A stretch of DNA of 64,000 nucleotides from Pseudocolwellia agarivorans. GTDB lineage: Bacteria; Pseudomonadota; Gammaproteobacteria; Enterobacterales; Alteromonadaceae. The position numbers and the translations under genes are program-made. A model generated the notes under the pieces. The model was not told where the DNA came from. It worked only from the letters and a program-made list of their open reading frames with translations, and did not search any database. Location of the stretch: positions 1 through 64,000 of the forward strand of contig NZ_MUZU01000006.1 of assembly GCF_002000085.1 (NCBI RefSeq), in the 5' to 3' direction. Within the stretch, counting starts at the first letter, position 1, and each line of letters starts with the position of its first letter. Positions 36,289 to 46,758 of this stretch are shown piece by piece.

Positions 36289-38484
36289 CTAAACACGTTT
36301 AGCGCTAATAATGTCATCTAACTGTAGTAACTTATCAATCAACCTTGTTAAGATTTCATTGTTGGTTAACTCAAGCTTCAATAGCATTGATGTAGTATGT
36401 TTTACATTATCTGAATGTGTATCCATACCGACTATACTGACTCTTTCGTTCGCTATAATAGTTGAAATATCTCGTACAAGTCCTTGCCTGTCACTTGCTA
36501 TCACTTGAACCGTTACCTGATAACTTGCTTTCTGCTCATCGCCCCACTGTACTTCAATTTCACGCTCGGGTTGTAAATCAAGCGCATTAGCAAGTTGGTC
36601 ACAATCCATCCGGTGAACAGAGATACCTCGCCCTTGTGTTATAAAGCCTAAAATATTATCTCCCGGTACAGGATGACAACACTTAGCCATATGTGTCATT
36701 AAATTACCAACACCAGAAACGGTAACCCCATTTGAATCAGCTTTTAGCTTTTGCGATGGGTTGGGCTCTTTAACTAAAGATTGAGGATCTATTTCTTCAA
36801 AAGGTTTTAATTCGTTTTCTTTTTGTAGAAAGAAATTAACTACTTGTTGTAATCGAGCACCGCCAGATCCAATAGCTCCATATAAATCTTCTACGCTGGT
36901 CACATTAAAGCGGTCGAATGCTTGTGAAAAATCAACTTGTGTTAAATTGTTTTTATTTAACTCTGCATCGAGTAACTCTTTACCTGCGGCAATATTTTTA
37001 TCTTTATCTGCAAATTTAAAAAAATGCTGAACTTTAGACCGTGCTCGTGCAGTATGTAAATAATGTAAATTAGGATTTAACCAGTCTCGACTAGGCGTTG
37101 CGCTTTTACTACGAAGAATTTCAACTTGATCACCTGTTTTTAGTTTATGTGTAAAAGGAACAATACGACCAAAAACTTTCGCTCCAATACAGGTATGCCC
37201 TACATTAGAGTGAATATAATAAGCGAAATCTAATGGGGTAGAATTAACCGGTAAATCAATAACTTCGCCGCTTGGGGTAAATACATAGATACGATCTTCA
37301 AACACTTGGCTTCGTAACTCGTCAATCAATTCACCACTTTCGGTTACATCTTCTTGCCATTGTAATATTTTTCTTAACCAGCTAATTTTATCGTCAAAGC
37401 CGGTTGTTTTACCTGAAGCAGTGCCTTCTTTGTAACGCCAATGAGCCGCAACACCTAATTCAGCATCATCATCCATTTGTTGCGTTCTTATTTGTATCTC
37501 AACCGACTTGCCTTCTGGCCCTAATATTACCGTATGAATTGACTGATAACCGTTGGCTTTTGGTGTGGCAACATAGTCATCAAATTCGCTCGATAAATGC
37601 TTCCAATTCGTATGAACAACACCTAAAGCGCTATAACAATCTTGTAATCTCTCTACAATGATCCTTACGGCTCTTACGTCAAAAAGCTGCTCAAAGTCTA
37701 AAGACTTTTGTTGCATTTTTTTCCAAATACTAAAAATGTGTTTTGGTCGACCAAACACTTCTCCTCTCACCTCTAGTTTTTTTAGCTGAGAAGATAGGTT
37801 TTCAACAAAATCTACCATGTATTGTTCACGGTCTAATCTTTTTTCATCTAACAGCTTGGCAATTTTTTTATAAGTATTCGGGTGTAAATATCTAAAAGAT
37901 AAATCTTCTAGTTCCCATTTTAATTGCCCTATACCTAAGCGATTAGCTAAAGGAGCATAAATATTAACAATTTCTTTGGCGGTTAATACTTTGGTTTCTT
38001 CATCAAGGTTTTTAACTAAACGTAAATGGCATAAGCGTTCAGATAACTTAATTACGACTGCACGTACATCATCAACCATGGCCAATAGCATTTTACGTAC
38101 GTTATCTATGTGTGTACCTGAAACTTGATCGCTACGCCTTTTTTGCAAAATTTTAATGGCATCCATTTGGTTAACGCCATGGCATAAATTGAAAACTGAC
38201 TTATTAAAGTTTTCTTCTATAAAGCTAAGTTCAATACAATCATATTCGTATAATGGACATAAAAAAGCGGCACAAAGTGAATCTTTATCAAGATTAAGAG
38301 CAGCAAGAATTTCAACCATTTCTCTAGACTTAATTAGACACTCTTCTTGATCATTAAAGAAAGTATGTACTTCTTTCCATAAAGCCTCTAGTGCTCTTTG
38401 CTTAGGGCCAGTTAGCTCAAGTGTTTTTAGCCATAGCTCAAAAGTTGGCATTGATGTTTGATGTGAACGACGAACAGAAACCAT
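36289..38484 (-). CDS. relA: GTP pyrophosphokinase RelA
   Basis: A 731-residue (p)ppGpp synthetase. Order: inactive hydrolase-like domain about 30-180 without a proper HD pair, synthetase domain about 240-360 (DVRAVRIIVERLQDCYSALGVVH, YVATPKANGYQSIHT), TGS domain about 405-465 (VFTPSGEVIDLPVNSTPLDFAY), zinc-finger-like and helical region with AKCCHPVPGDNILGF, and C-terminal ACT domain (SDRQGLVRDISTIIANE). It makes ppGpp when uncharged tRNA reaches the ribosome. Length matches E. coli RelA (744). rlmD lies 6 nt upstream and mazG downstream, the conserved order. Confidence 0.97.
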   Translation of the reverse strand: MVSVRRSHQTSMPTFELWLKTLELTGPKQRALEALWKEVHTFFNDQEECLIKSREMVEILAALNLDKDSLCAAFLCPLYEYDCIELSFIEENFNKSVFNLCHGVNQMDAIKILQKRRSDQVSGTHIDNVRKMLLAMVDDVRAVVIKLSERLCHLRLVKNLDEETKVLTAKEIVNIYAPLANRLGIGQLKWELEDLSFRYLHPNTYKKIAKLLDEKRLDREQYMVDFVENLSSQLKKLEVRGEVFGRPKHIFSIWKKMQQKSLDFEQLFDVRAVRIIVERLQDCYSALGVVHTNWKHLSSEFDDYVATPKANGYQSIHTVILGPEGKSVEIQIRTQQMDDDAELGVAAHWRYKEGTASGKTTGFDDKISWLRKILQWQEDVTESGELIDELRSQVFEDRIYVFTPSGEVIDLPVNSTPLDFAYYIHSNVGHTCIGAKVFGRIVPFTHKLKTGDQVEILRSKSATPSRDWLNPNLHYLHTARARSKVQHFFKFADKDKNIAAGKELLDAELNKNNLTQVDFSQAFDRFNVTSVEDLYGAIGSGGARLQQVVNFFLQKENELKPFEEIDPQSLVKEPNPSQKLKADSNGVTVSGVGNLMTHMAKCCHPVPGDNILGFITQGRGISVHRMDCDQLANALDLQPEREIEVQWGDEQKASYQVTVQVIASDRQGLVRDISTIIANERVSIVGMDTHSDNVKHTTSMLLKLELTNNEILTRLIDKLLQLDDIISAKRV

Positions 38485-38490
38485 AAAATC

Positions 38491-39843
38491 CTACTTTTTA
38501 AACAATACCATTGTCTCAATGTGCTTAGTTTGTGCAAACATATCCATAATGGCTATTTTCTCTATAGTATATCCATTATTGATAAGTAATTGACTGTCTT
38601 TAGCTAACGTTGCTGGGTCGCAACTCACATAAACAATATGTGAAATATCCAAATCTATTAACTGAACTAAAGCCTCGTATGCTCCGGCTCTAGCAGGATC
38701 TAATAAAACTTTCGAATATTTTTTATGTGCCCAAGCTTGATTACCCCAGTTGCTATTTAAATCAGCTTGAAAAAATTCGGTATTATCAAGCTTACTCATT
38801 TGGGCGTTATAGGTAGCTTTATCGACCATGGTTTGTAAACCCTCAATACCCACAACACTTTTAACTTTTCTCGCTATAGGTAAACTGAAATTTCCTAAAC
38901 CACAAAATAAATCCAATACCTGATCATCTTCTTGTAAATCTAACCAATTTAACGCTTGCATGATCATTTGATTATTAACGTGATGATTAACCTGTATAAA
39001 GTCTTTAGGTTCAAAATAAATATTAATAACCGATTCCGAAGCATGATTTTGAGATATTCCACTCTGCTCACTTATTTGATAAAACAAAGGTGTAACAGGT
39101 GTTAGTGGCGTAACCTCTTTTCCGTTATCAATGTATACTCGCCATTGATGTTGCTCTGCAATGTTCTTCCATAACGTTTTATCTTGCTCATTAAGCGGAA
39201 TAAGTTGCCTTACTATTATGCTTATATGTTGCGTATAAATAATTTCGACATGCCCAATAGATTTTACTAAGCTTAGCGATTTGATCAGGGATGTAAGTAT
39301 TGTAAACACATGCTTGATAGGTTCAACCAATACAATACATTCTTTTAGTTGTACTAAGTTATTACTCGCTTTTTGCCTAAAGCCCACAATAGGTTCGCCT
39401 AACTTATTATATTGCACACCTATGCGCGCTTTTCTTCTATAGTGCAGTGCATCGCTAGTGATACTTTCTTGCCAAGGCAAATTGGTATTAATGTTATTTC
39501 GCGAAAATAAATCGATAAGCTTTTGTTGTTTAAAAGCTAAATGTTCTTGAAACGATAAGTGCTGTAAATCACAACCACCGCAAGTTTTAAAATGCTTACA
39601 AGGTGGTTTTACACGATGTTCACTTGAGTTAACTAGCTCAATAACATTCGCTTTATAAAATTTACTTTTAGCCTCGACAATTTTAGCCGTAACCTTTTCT
39701 TTAGGTAATGTACTTGCAATAAAAATAGGCTTATTTTTATATTCTCCTACACCTATGCCATTATGATCAAGCCTATCAATTAACACTGATATAACTTGTC
39801 CTGTAGGTTGTTTTTTAGTGCTGGGGTTAAAAAAATTAGCCAT
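38491..39843 (-). CDS. rlmD: 23S rRNA m5U1939 methyltransferase RlmD (RumA)
   Basis: A 450-residue enzyme. N-terminal TRAM domain (ISVLIDRLDHNGIGVGEYKNKPIFI), a 4Fe-4S cluster motif (CKHFKTCGGCDLQH), and a C-terminal SAM methyltransferase with DLFCGLGNFSLPIA and the catalytic-Cys signature YVSCDPATLAKD. It methylates U1939 of 23S rRNA. The ATG at 39843 is preferred; an upstream TTG at 39876 adds 11 residues outside the family pattern. It is divergent from barA and leads directly into relA. Confidence 0.95.
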   Translation of the reverse strand: MANFFNPSTKKQPTGQVISVLIDRLDHNGIGVGEYKNKPIFIASTLPKEKVTAKIVEAKSKFYKANVIELVNSSEHRVKPPCKHFKTCGGCDLQHLSFQEHLAFKQQKLIDLFSRNNINTNLPWQESITSDALHYRRKARIGVQYNKLGEPIVGFRQKASNNLVQLKECIVLVEPIKHVFTILTSLIKSLSLVKSIGHVEIIYTQHISIIVRQLIPLNEQDKTLWKNIAEQHQWRVYIDNGKEVTPLTPVTPLFYQISEQSGISQNHASESVINIYFEPKDFIQVNHHVNNQMIMQALNWLDLQEDDQVLDLFCGLGNFSLPIARKVKSVVGIEGLQTMVDKATYNAQMSKLDNTEFFQADLNSNWGNQAWAHKKYSKVLLDPARAGAYEALVQLIDLDISHIVYVSCDPATLAKDSQLLINNGYTIEKIAIMDMFAQTKHIETMVLFKK

Positions 39844-39985
39844 GTTTTTATCTTTATTGAGTTGCCATCGATCCAACGCTACAAATTTACGTGTGTATAT
39901 GACATGATATGAAAAGAATATTTGTATATTACAAACAAATACAAATGAATATAAACTCGTAATTCTACACTAAGTTAAGAGATTC

Positions 39986-42784
39986 ATGCATAAAATTAGT
40001 CTTAAAGACTGGGTCATATTACTCACTATCATTCCTACGACTTTAATCTGCTTATGTGTAGCGGCTTATTTTTCTTTTAGTCGTTATAATGAATTAGATG
40101 ACTTTTTAACAACTCAGGCTCAAAGTATTATTGAGCCTTTAGCTATAGCTAGCACTGAACCTTTATTAAATGAACAACGCGAAAAGTTGCGTCACCTCAT
40201 TAGCTTCTCACATCGTAGCCAATCTTCCATCGTTAAAAGTATTGCTTTATTTACTCAAGATAATCAAATATTTGTCACTAGTTCATATCATGGTGATACT
40301 AACTTAATGAGACTAAAACCTGGAGAAAGCATTCCAGAGAAAACATCAAAAGTAGAATACGATGACTATGTTATTTTTAGAGCGCCTATTATTGATGAAT
40401 TCAATTCATTAAATAATAAAATAACGCCTATTGGTTATGTAGCGATTCAAATAGATAAAAGTAAAATTCAATTTAATCAACAAAGTGAAGTACTTATTGC
40501 TTTTTCTATTGTTTTATTTGGCGTATTAATTAATTTTATTTTTGCATCGCAACTTATTAAGAACATCACCAGCCCTATTTTATCTATGGTACAAATGGTA
40601 GATAGAATAAGAGAAGGTAAACTTGAAAGCCGTGTTAGTGGGCAGTTAATTGGCGAACTAAACTTTCTTAAAAATGGTGTAAATTCAATGGCTCAATCGT
40701 TAGTTGATTTTAATGATGAGATGCAACGACACATTGATCAAGCCACTATCGACTTACGAGAAAGTTTAGAGCAATTCGAAATACAAAACGTTGAATTAAA
40801 TATTGCTAAACGCAAAGCTCAAGATGCTAATAAAGTAAAATCTGAATTTTTAGCTAACATGAGTCATGAATTAAGAACTCCCCTTAACGGTGTTATTGGT
40901 TTTACTCGACAAGTACTTAAAACCCCCCTTACCGATACCCAAAGAGATTACTTATACACAATCGAGCGTTCTGCAGCTAACTTACTTTCTATCATCAACG
41001 ATATTTTAGACTTCTCTAAATTAGACGCTGGAAAAATGGTACTCGAAAAAATACCTTATTCATTAAGGGAAGCGACTGAGGAAGCATTAACCCTATTAGC
41101 ACCAAGCGCTCATCAAAAAAATATTGAACTCTCCTTCAATATTACGTCTTCGGTACCTGATTCTCTTATTGGCGATGCTATGCGTGTTAAACAAATTATT
41201 ATTAACTTAGCCAGTAACGCTATAAAATTTACTGAAAAAGGCTCTGTAAATATTGATATAAAATGCGAACAAAATGATCAAAAAATAGCAACATTAAAAG
41301 TGAACATTGTTGATACCGGTGTTGGCATAAAAAGCCAGCAACAAGAGGCCCTTTTTGAAGCATTTGGCCAAGCAGATAAAAGTATTACACGCTTATATGG
41401 CGGTACAGGTTTAGGCTTAGTTATTTCCCAACGTTTAGTTTCTGAAATGCATGGAAAAATAGGATTTTCTAGTGAAGAAGGTAAAGGTTCAACCTTCTGG
41501 TTTACTTTCCAATCTGAAGTGACGCCTATACCACTTATATCGCAATTACAGACCACATCGTTAGCCAATAGAAAAGTCTTATACTTTGAACCACATATGC
41601 ACAGCAGAATGGCAACCACCCAAATAATGACAGATTGGGGAATGGAAGTTTCACATGTTACGAGTGTTGAACAGATTATTGCCGCATTGTCACAACAACA
41701 TAATTACGATCATATATTAATAGGCCACGATATTAGCCCTATAGCTTTAGATGGGCTTAAAGATTCTATCAGTCAATGTAATAAAAATGCCGTGACTATT
41801 CACCTGGCTATCAACAGTAACTCACCACACATATATGAATCATTGATAGCCAGTGGGGCAACAAATTGCATTAGCAAACCCATTACACCGATAAAATTAA
41901 GTAAAGCTTTCACTGATAAAGAAAATAAACCAGTAGATACAAAAATAACTCACACGCTTCATAATACACTTCCTATTAAAGTGTTAGCTGTTGATGATAA
42001 TGAAGCTAATTTAAAACTCATTAAAACATTATTACTTGAGCAAGTTGCTGAAGTGATAACGGCAACTAACGGATTAGAAGCTGTAGAGTTATGTAAAATA
42101 GAAAAATATGCCCTAATATTTATGGACATACAAATGCCAGTAATGGATGGTATTTCAGCATTAACTGCCATTAGAGCTAAAACCTTTAATGACTCTACGC
42201 CTATTATTGCAGTAACGGCCCACGCTCTACATGGTGAAAAAGACAAGCTAATTGAACAAGGGTTTAATTTTTATATGTCTAAACCCTTGGATGAATCGAT
42301 GTTAAGCCATGCTATTTATGAATATTGCGATATGGCTAAGTTCAACGAACATAAACCTAATAACCCAGAAATAGCCCTACCAGAAGTATCAAGTAGCTTA
42401 TACACAACAGCAATTATAGATTGGTCTTTGGCATTAAAAAGAGCAGGAAACAAAGAAGAACTAGCAAAAGAAATGCTACTTGGGTTAACCAAAAGCCTGC
42501 CTGAAGCAAAGGTACATATTACAGAAGCAATGACCTCACAAGATTTAGAACAATTAAAGGCCTTAATTCATAAACTCAATGGTGCTTGCTGCTATTCTGG
42601 AGTGCCAAATTTAAGTAAAGTGACTCACCAAATTGAAACATATCTTAAACAAGGAATGGGGGTTGAGGAGCTAGAACCTGAGTTCTTTGAGTTTTTTGAG
42701 CATCTAGACAATGTCATTAAAGTGGCACCTCAAGTATTAAGTTCACTTAATGTGCCTACTGCAAAATTAAATATTCAACTATAA
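39986..42784 (+). CDS. barA: BarA-type hybrid sensor histidine kinase
   Basis: A 932-residue membrane kinase. Membrane helices at about 9-30 and 170-190 flank a periplasmic sensor; HAMP follows at about 190-245. The phosphorylated His is His294 (ANMSHELRTPLNGVIG), and the ATPase domain has NLASNAIKFTEKG and GGTGLGLVISQRLV. A degenerate receiver-like stretch (about 540-645) lacks a clear Asp site. The true receiver has Asp714 (IFMDIQMPVMDG), and the C-terminal Hpt domain has His862 (LIHKLNGACCY). It passes phosphate to UvrY/GacA to switch on CsrB-type RNAs. The barA/rlmD-relA-mazG layout is conserved in gammaproteobacteria. Confidence 0.96.
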   Translation: MHKISLKDWVILLTIIPTTLICLCVAAYFSFSRYNELDDFLTTQAQSIIEPLAIASTEPLLNEQREKLRHLISFSHRSQSSIVKSIALFTQDNQIFVTSSYHGDTNLMRLKPGESIPEKTSKVEYDDYVIFRAPIIDEFNSLNNKITPIGYVAIQIDKSKIQFNQQSEVLIAFSIVLFGVLINFIFASQLIKNITSPILSMVQMVDRIREGKLESRVSGQLIGELNFLKNGVNSMAQSLVDFNDEMQRHIDQATIDLRESLEQFEIQNVELNIAKRKAQDANKVKSEFLANMSHELRTPLNGVIGFTRQVLKTPLTDTQRDYLYTIERSAANLLSIINDILDFSKLDAGKMVLEKIPYSLREATEEALTLLAPSAHQKNIELSFNITSSVPDSLIGDAMRVKQIIINLASNAIKFTEKGSVNIDIKCEQNDQKIATLKVNIVDTGVGIKSQQQEALFEAFGQADKSITRLYGGTGLGLVISQRLVSEMHGKIGFSSEEGKGSTFWFTFQSEVTPIPLISQLQTTSLANRKVLYFEPHMHSRMATTQIMTDWGMEVSHVTSVEQIIAALSQQHNYDHILIGHDISPIALDGLKDSISQCNKNAVTIHLAINSNSPHIYESLIASGATNCISKPITPIKLSKAFTDKENKPVDTKITHTLHNTLPIKVLAVDDNEANLKLIKTLLLEQVAEVITATNGLEAVELCKIEKYALIFMDIQMPVMDGISALTAIRAKTFNDSTPIIAVTAHALHGEKDKLIEQGFNFYMSKPLDESMLSHAIYEYCDMAKFNEHKPNNPEIALPEVSSSLYTTAIIDWSLALKRAGNKEELAKEMLLGLTKSLPEAKVHITEAMTSQDLEQLKALIHKLNGACCYSGVPNLSKVTHQIETYLKQGMGVEELEPEFFEFFEHLDNVIKVAPQVLSSLNVPTAKLNIQL

Positions 42785-42797
42785 AAAAATAAATAAG

Positions 42798-43049
42798 TTA
42801 TTTAGACCTTAATTTTATTTTAGCTGTTGTATTAATTTCTCCATCTGGAGTTATAGTTGCGATACCTCCGTTACATTGTAATACCGCTATATCCTGACCT
42901 TTCACATGCCTAATAAATAACAACTCATATCCAAACTTACCTAAACTACTCGCAGAAAACTTTTGCGCTAATGTTAATTTAGACCACCAAACAGGTGCCT
43001 TTGCGGATTCGTTACGTCGCTCAGTAATAGGAGACTTCTTTTCTTCCAT
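42798..43049 (-). CDS. Small hypothetical protein
   Basis: An 83-residue basic protein that begins MEEKKSPITERRNESAKAPVWW and ends in a short beta-rich part (YELLFIRHVKGQDIAVLQCNGGIATITPDGEI). No signal peptide or membrane helix. A near-perfect ribosome site GGAGGTGATT precedes the ATG at 43049, supporting a real gene. Function unknown. It converges on barA 13 nt away. Confidence 0.7.
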   Translation of the reverse strand: MEEKKSPITERRNESAKAPVWWSKLTLAQKFSASSLGKFGYELLFIRHVKGQDIAVLQCNGGIATITPDGEINTTAKIKLRSK

Positions 43050-43259
43050 AATCACCTCCGCTATCCCTAAATAAAATCTAATTGTATTAAGTATAGACTT
43101 TAAATATAAAATTGTTAAAGAATATCGTTAAAAAATGTAAACAAAAGCCTCTTTAAAATGTACAAATAAGACCTTTATAATCAATAGATTAAAAATTAAA
43201 TTAAAACACCACATAAATTAACAATTTAATAACGCATTAATAACAAGCGATATTATTTA

Positions 43260-43640
43260 TTAAACGGAAAGCACAACAAAGGCTGTTGCGTAATGAACTT
43301 CGTCTGACAAAGTAATGTGCCATTTATTAGCACCTAAATACTCTGCTATTTCTAAAGCTTTATCCGTTAATTGTAAAATAGGTTGCCCAGAGGCTAACGA
43401 TTGAATCTCGATATGTTGGAAAGATACCCCTTTTGCGATACCTGTACCTAATGCCTTAGATAAAGCTTCTTTACCTGCCCATCGTTTGGCCAAATAACGT
43501 TCAGGTTGTTTTAATGTAGAGTAGCGTTTGTATTCCGTGTCAGTAAGTACCCTTAAAGCAAGGCGCTCTCTCATTTTTTCCGACATTGCAGTAATTCTAT
43601 TAATTTCTACAATGTCGGTTCCGATTCCAATAACTGACAT
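43260..43640 (-). CDS. acpS: Holo-[acyl-carrier-protein] synthase
   Basis: A 126-residue 4'-phosphopantetheinyl transferase, the usual length. IGIGTDIVEINRI holds the first metal-binding Asp, and YLAKRWAGKEALSKALGTG holds the second metal ligand Glu and Lys. It transfers phosphopantetheine from CoA to acyl carrier protein. Last gene of the pdxJ-acpS pair; pdxJ ends 27 nt upstream. Confidence 0.96.
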   Translation of the reverse strand: MSVIGIGTDIVEINRITAMSEKMRERLALRVLTDTEYKRYSTLKQPERYLAKRWAGKEALSKALGTGIAKGVSFQHIEIQSLASGQPILQLTDKALEIAEYLGANKWHITLSDEVHYATAFVVLSV

Positions 43641-43667
43641 ACTCCACTACCCTAACAATATGATATT

Positions 43668-44405
43668 TTATTTTATTCCACGCGCTTCAAGCATAAGGCG
43701 TTTCATATCGCGGATCGCTTTATCTAGTCCATCAATTACCGCACGGGCAATAATACTATGACCAATATTTAATTCGATAATTTCAGGAATAGCGGCAATA
43801 GGCTTAACATTAAAATAATTTAACCCGTGCCCTGCATTTACTTTCAAACCTTTGCTATGGGCGTATTTAATCCCTTTGGTTAAGCGTTCTAACTCGGCCA
43901 ATTGCTCTTCTTCGTTAACAGCATCAGCATATTTACCTGTATGAATTTCAATATACGGAGCTTTAGTCGCAATCGCTGCATCTATTTGCTTTATATCGGC
44001 ATCAATAAACAAGCTGGTTTGTGTACCTACTGCAGATAAACGATTCACGGCTTGCGTAATTTTGTCAAGCTGCCCAACAACATCTAAACCGCCTTCGGTT
44101 GTTAATTCTTCACGTTTTTCAGGTACTAAACAACAAAAAACAGGTTTAACATCACAAGCAATATCAAGCATTTCATCCGTTACGGCCATTTCTAAGTTCA
44201 TACGAGTATTTAGCGTTTGCTTAAGTACATGAATATCTCTATCTTGAATATGACGTCGGTCTTCACGTAAATGAACCGTAATACCGTCTGCACCAGCATG
44301 TTCTGCAACCGTTGCAGCATAGACAGGATCAGGGAAGTTTGTGCCTCTAGCTTGTCGTAACGTTGCTATGTGGTCAACATTAACGCCTAATAAAATATCA
44401 TTCAT
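43668..44405 (-). CDS. pdxJ: Pyridoxine 5'-phosphate synthase
   Basis: A 245-residue TIM-barrel enzyme. It opens with [23 protein letters not shown], and the following [19 protein letters not shown] is the family signature. [20 protein letters not shown] and [13 protein letters not shown] are the phosphate-binding end. It joins deoxyxylulose 5-phosphate with 3-amino-2-oxopropyl phosphate in vitamin B6 synthesis. The recO-pdxJ-acpS order is conserved. Confidence 0.97.
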   Translation of the reverse strand: MNDILLGVNVDHIATLRQARGTNFPDPVYAATVAEHAGADGITVHLREDRRHIQDRDIHVLKQTLNTRMNLEMAVTDEMLDIACDVKPVFCCLVPEKREELTTEGGLDVVGQLDKITQAVNRLSAVGTQTSLFIDADIKQIDAAIATKAPYIEIHTGKYADAVNEEEQLAELERLTKGIKYAHSKGLKVNAGHGLNYFNVKPIAAIPEIIELNIGHSIIARAVIDGLDKAIRDMKRLMLEARGIK

Positions 44406-44464
44406 AATTAACTCTTATTTTTACTGTTTGTATAATTAATGTGTTTTTAGGTTGTTAAGAACGG

Positions 44465-45145
44465 TTATCGAGTAAATAATTTTCTGCTATTTAGCGGCTT
44501 GCCACCTAATAGGTTATTGATCACTTGTCTCATTAATAACTTAAATGTTCTCAATACTTGTTCATCTTCTATATTTTGCTGAGCAATAGCTAAAAGATGT
44601 TCTTTACTATATTTAGGTAACGTAAGCTTACTAATAGCAGGAATAAAGCCTTCGTCAAGTACGTAATAATAGAATGGTTCTGGTGACTCAAATACGTTAC
44701 TAAAATCAAAACTTTGGCCTAGCTCATCCAACAATATCATTTCAAAATTTCTAAGTATTTTCTCTATTGATGTTTGTTCTGCTAATGCCTTTAAACTTTG
44801 CTTATATTGATGAAAAAGTTCAGGGCATTCAATGTGTTCACCAAGTAATTTAACTAATAATTCATTAAGATAAAAACCACTAAAAACATAGTTCCCTTTA
44901 AGATCAAACGAGCGTTGATTGGTTTCTATACGACTTAAATTTTTAAGTTGTCCTTTACCCTTTAGAACTATTTGTAAAGGCAAAAAAGGCTGCAACAGCC
45001 CTTTTTTATTAGATTTTTGTGTTTTACCTGTATAAACAATAGCGGAAACTTTACCACTTTGCTCAGTTAACAAATCAACAATTAGTTGGTTATCTTTGAA
45101 GGGTCTACTGTGAAGAACAAAAGCTTGTTGCTCAAATATTTCCAT
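44465..45145 (-). CDS. recO: DNA repair protein RecO
   Basis: A 226-residue protein. The N-terminal OB fold is recognisable (QAFVLHSRPFKDNQLIVDLLTEQSGKVSAIVYTGK), followed by a helical domain ending GGKPLNSRKLFTR. It loads RecA with RecR at gaps and anneals single strands. The family's zinc cysteines are absent, as in many proteobacteria. The gene starts 18 nt downstream of the era stop. Confidence 0.94.
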   Translation of the reverse strand: MEIFEQQAFVLHSRPFKDNQLIVDLLTEQSGKVSAIVYTGKTQKSNKKGLLQPFLPLQIVLKGKGQLKNLSRIETNQRSFDLKGNYVFSGFYLNELLVKLLGEHIECPELFHQYKQSLKALAEQTSIEKILRNFEMILLDELGQSFDFSNVFESPEPFYYYVLDEGFIPAISKLTLPKYSKEHLLAIAQQNIEDEQVLRTFKLLMRQVINNLLGGKPLNSRKLFTR

Positions 45146-45163
45146 TGTATTTAATACAGATCG

Positions 45164-46075
45164 TTAACCTGAGTAATCATCGCCATAACCTAAGCTTCGT
45201 AGTGCACGTTCATCATCAGCCCAGCCAGTCTTCACTTTTACCCAAGTTTCTAAAAACACTTGCTGACCAAATAAAGCTTCCATATCTCTACGAGCTTCTT
45301 GACCTATTGTTTTTAACCTTGCGCCTTTATTTCCAATAACCATTCTTTTTTGCGTTTCGCGTTCAACAAGAATAAGAGCATTAATGTGATAAACACCTTT
45401 TTCGTCCATTTTAAACTGCTCTATTTCAACAGTGGTTGAATAAGGTAGTTCGTCACCAGTGAAACGAATAAGTTTTTCTCTAATAATTTCTGACGCCATA
45501 AATCGGCTTGAACGATCGGTAATGTAATCTTCAGGGAACCAAAAATCACCTTCAGGTAAAGCGCTCATGCATAAATCATGAATTTTATCGACATTATCAC
45601 CTTTACTGGCAGAAATAGGGATAATGTCTTGGAACGTATGTCGAGTACCTAATTTTTGTAAATGAGGTAATAGATCTTCTTTGTTTTGTACGTTATCAAT
45701 TTTATTAACGACTAAAACACAAGGTGCGCCACTTTTTTTAATTTTACTGAGTACAAGCTCGTCATCTGTGGTCCAATGCGTCCCTTCCACAAGAAACACA
45801 ATAAGCTCTACTTCAGCGATAGAACTACTTGCAGCTCGGTTCATTAAGCGGTTAATAGCACGTTTTTCATCTGTGTGTAAGCCTGGTGTATCAACGAGAA
45901 CGGCTTGGCTATTTTCTTCAGTTAAAATACCTAATATACGATGACGTGTCGTTTGAGGCTTTTTAGAAGTAATACTAATTTTTTGCCCTAGCAAACTGTT
46001 AAGTAATGTAGATTTACCCACATTAGGACGCCCAACAATAGCAATTAGCCCACAATGTTTTATTTCTGTTGTCAT
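45164..46075 (-). CDS. era: GTPase Era
   Basis: A 303-residue ribosome-assembly GTPase. G1 is GRPNVGKS at 15-22, G3 is DTPG, G4 is NKID, and the C-terminal KH domain has [16 protein letters not shown]-like [17 protein letters not shown]. It binds 16S rRNA near the 3' end. Start overlaps the rnc stop by 4 nt (ATGA type), a sign of coupled translation. Confidence 0.97.
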   Translation of the reverse strand: MTTEIKHCGLIAIVGRPNVGKSTLLNSLLGQKISITSKKPQTTRHRILGILTEENSQAVLVDTPGLHTDEKRAINRLMNRAASSSIAEVELIVFLVEGTHWTTDDELVLSKIKKSGAPCVLVVNKIDNVQNKEDLLPHLQKLGTRHTFQDIIPISASKGDNVDKIHDLCMSALPEGDFWFPEDYITDRSSRFMASEIIREKLIRFTGDELPYSTTVEIEQFKMDEKGVYHINALILVERETQKRMVIGNKGARLKTIGQEARRDMEALFGQQVFLETWVKVKTGWADDERALRSLGYGDDYSG

Positions 46076-46758
46076 TTTTGAATTAAATCCAGTACTTGTT
46101 GAGCTGCTGATTGTTCAGCCTTACGTCGGCTAGTGCCTTTAGCAACAACTTCGGTGTTAATAACACTTGTAATGCATTTAACCGTAAATTGTTGATTATG
46201 TGATTGCCCGGTAATTTCTAATACTTCGTATTCAGGCAAATCGATTTTTCTGCCTTGTAAGTATTCTTGTAAACGTGTTTTAGGATCTTTTTGTCCGTTA
46301 CCTGGTTTTATATTAGTTAAACGCTCACTAAACCATTCAAGTATTAACGTTTTACATCTTTGCTGATCTGAATCTAAGTAAACCGCGCCTATTATAGCTT
46401 CAACAGCGTCTTCAAGAATTGAGTCACGTTTATGACCACCACTTTTTAACTCGCCAGCACCTAATATTAAATGCTCACCTAATTTAAAGTTTCGTCCAAG
46501 CTCAGCAAGGGTTACACCTTTAACTAAGCTAGATCTCATTCGTGTTAAATCGCCTTCATCATGTTTTGGAAATTGATGAAATAAAGCTTCTGCTATAACA
46601 AAACCTAAAATAGAATCGCCCAAAAACTCTAAGCGTTCATTATGTAAACCTTTAGCACTTCGATGAGTTAATGCTTGCAGTAACAAGCTTTGATCATTAA
46701 AAGTGTAACCAATACGTTTAGACAAGGCAGCAAGGGCATGAGGTGTATTTTTGATCAA
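46072..46758 (-). CDS. rnc: Ribonuclease III
   Basis: A 228-residue double-strand RNase. The signature ERLEFLGDS is at 41-49, and the second metal site is in [18 protein letters not shown]-terminal double-stranded RNA-binding domain covers about 155-225 ([20 protein letters not shown] onward). It processes rRNA precursors and structured mRNAs. The start adjoins the lepB stop directly. Confidence 0.97.
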   Translation of the reverse strand: MIKNTPHALAALSKRIGYTFNDQSLLLQALTHRSAKGLHNERLEFLGDSILGFVIAEALFHQFPKHDEGDLTRMRSSLVKGVTLAELGRNFKLGEHLILGAGELKSGGHKRDSILEDAVEAIIGAVYLDSDQQRCKTLILEWFSERLTNIKPGNGQKDPKTRLQEYLQGRKIDLPEYEVLEITGQSHNQQFTVKCITSVINTEVVAKGTSRRKAEQSAAQQVLDLIQK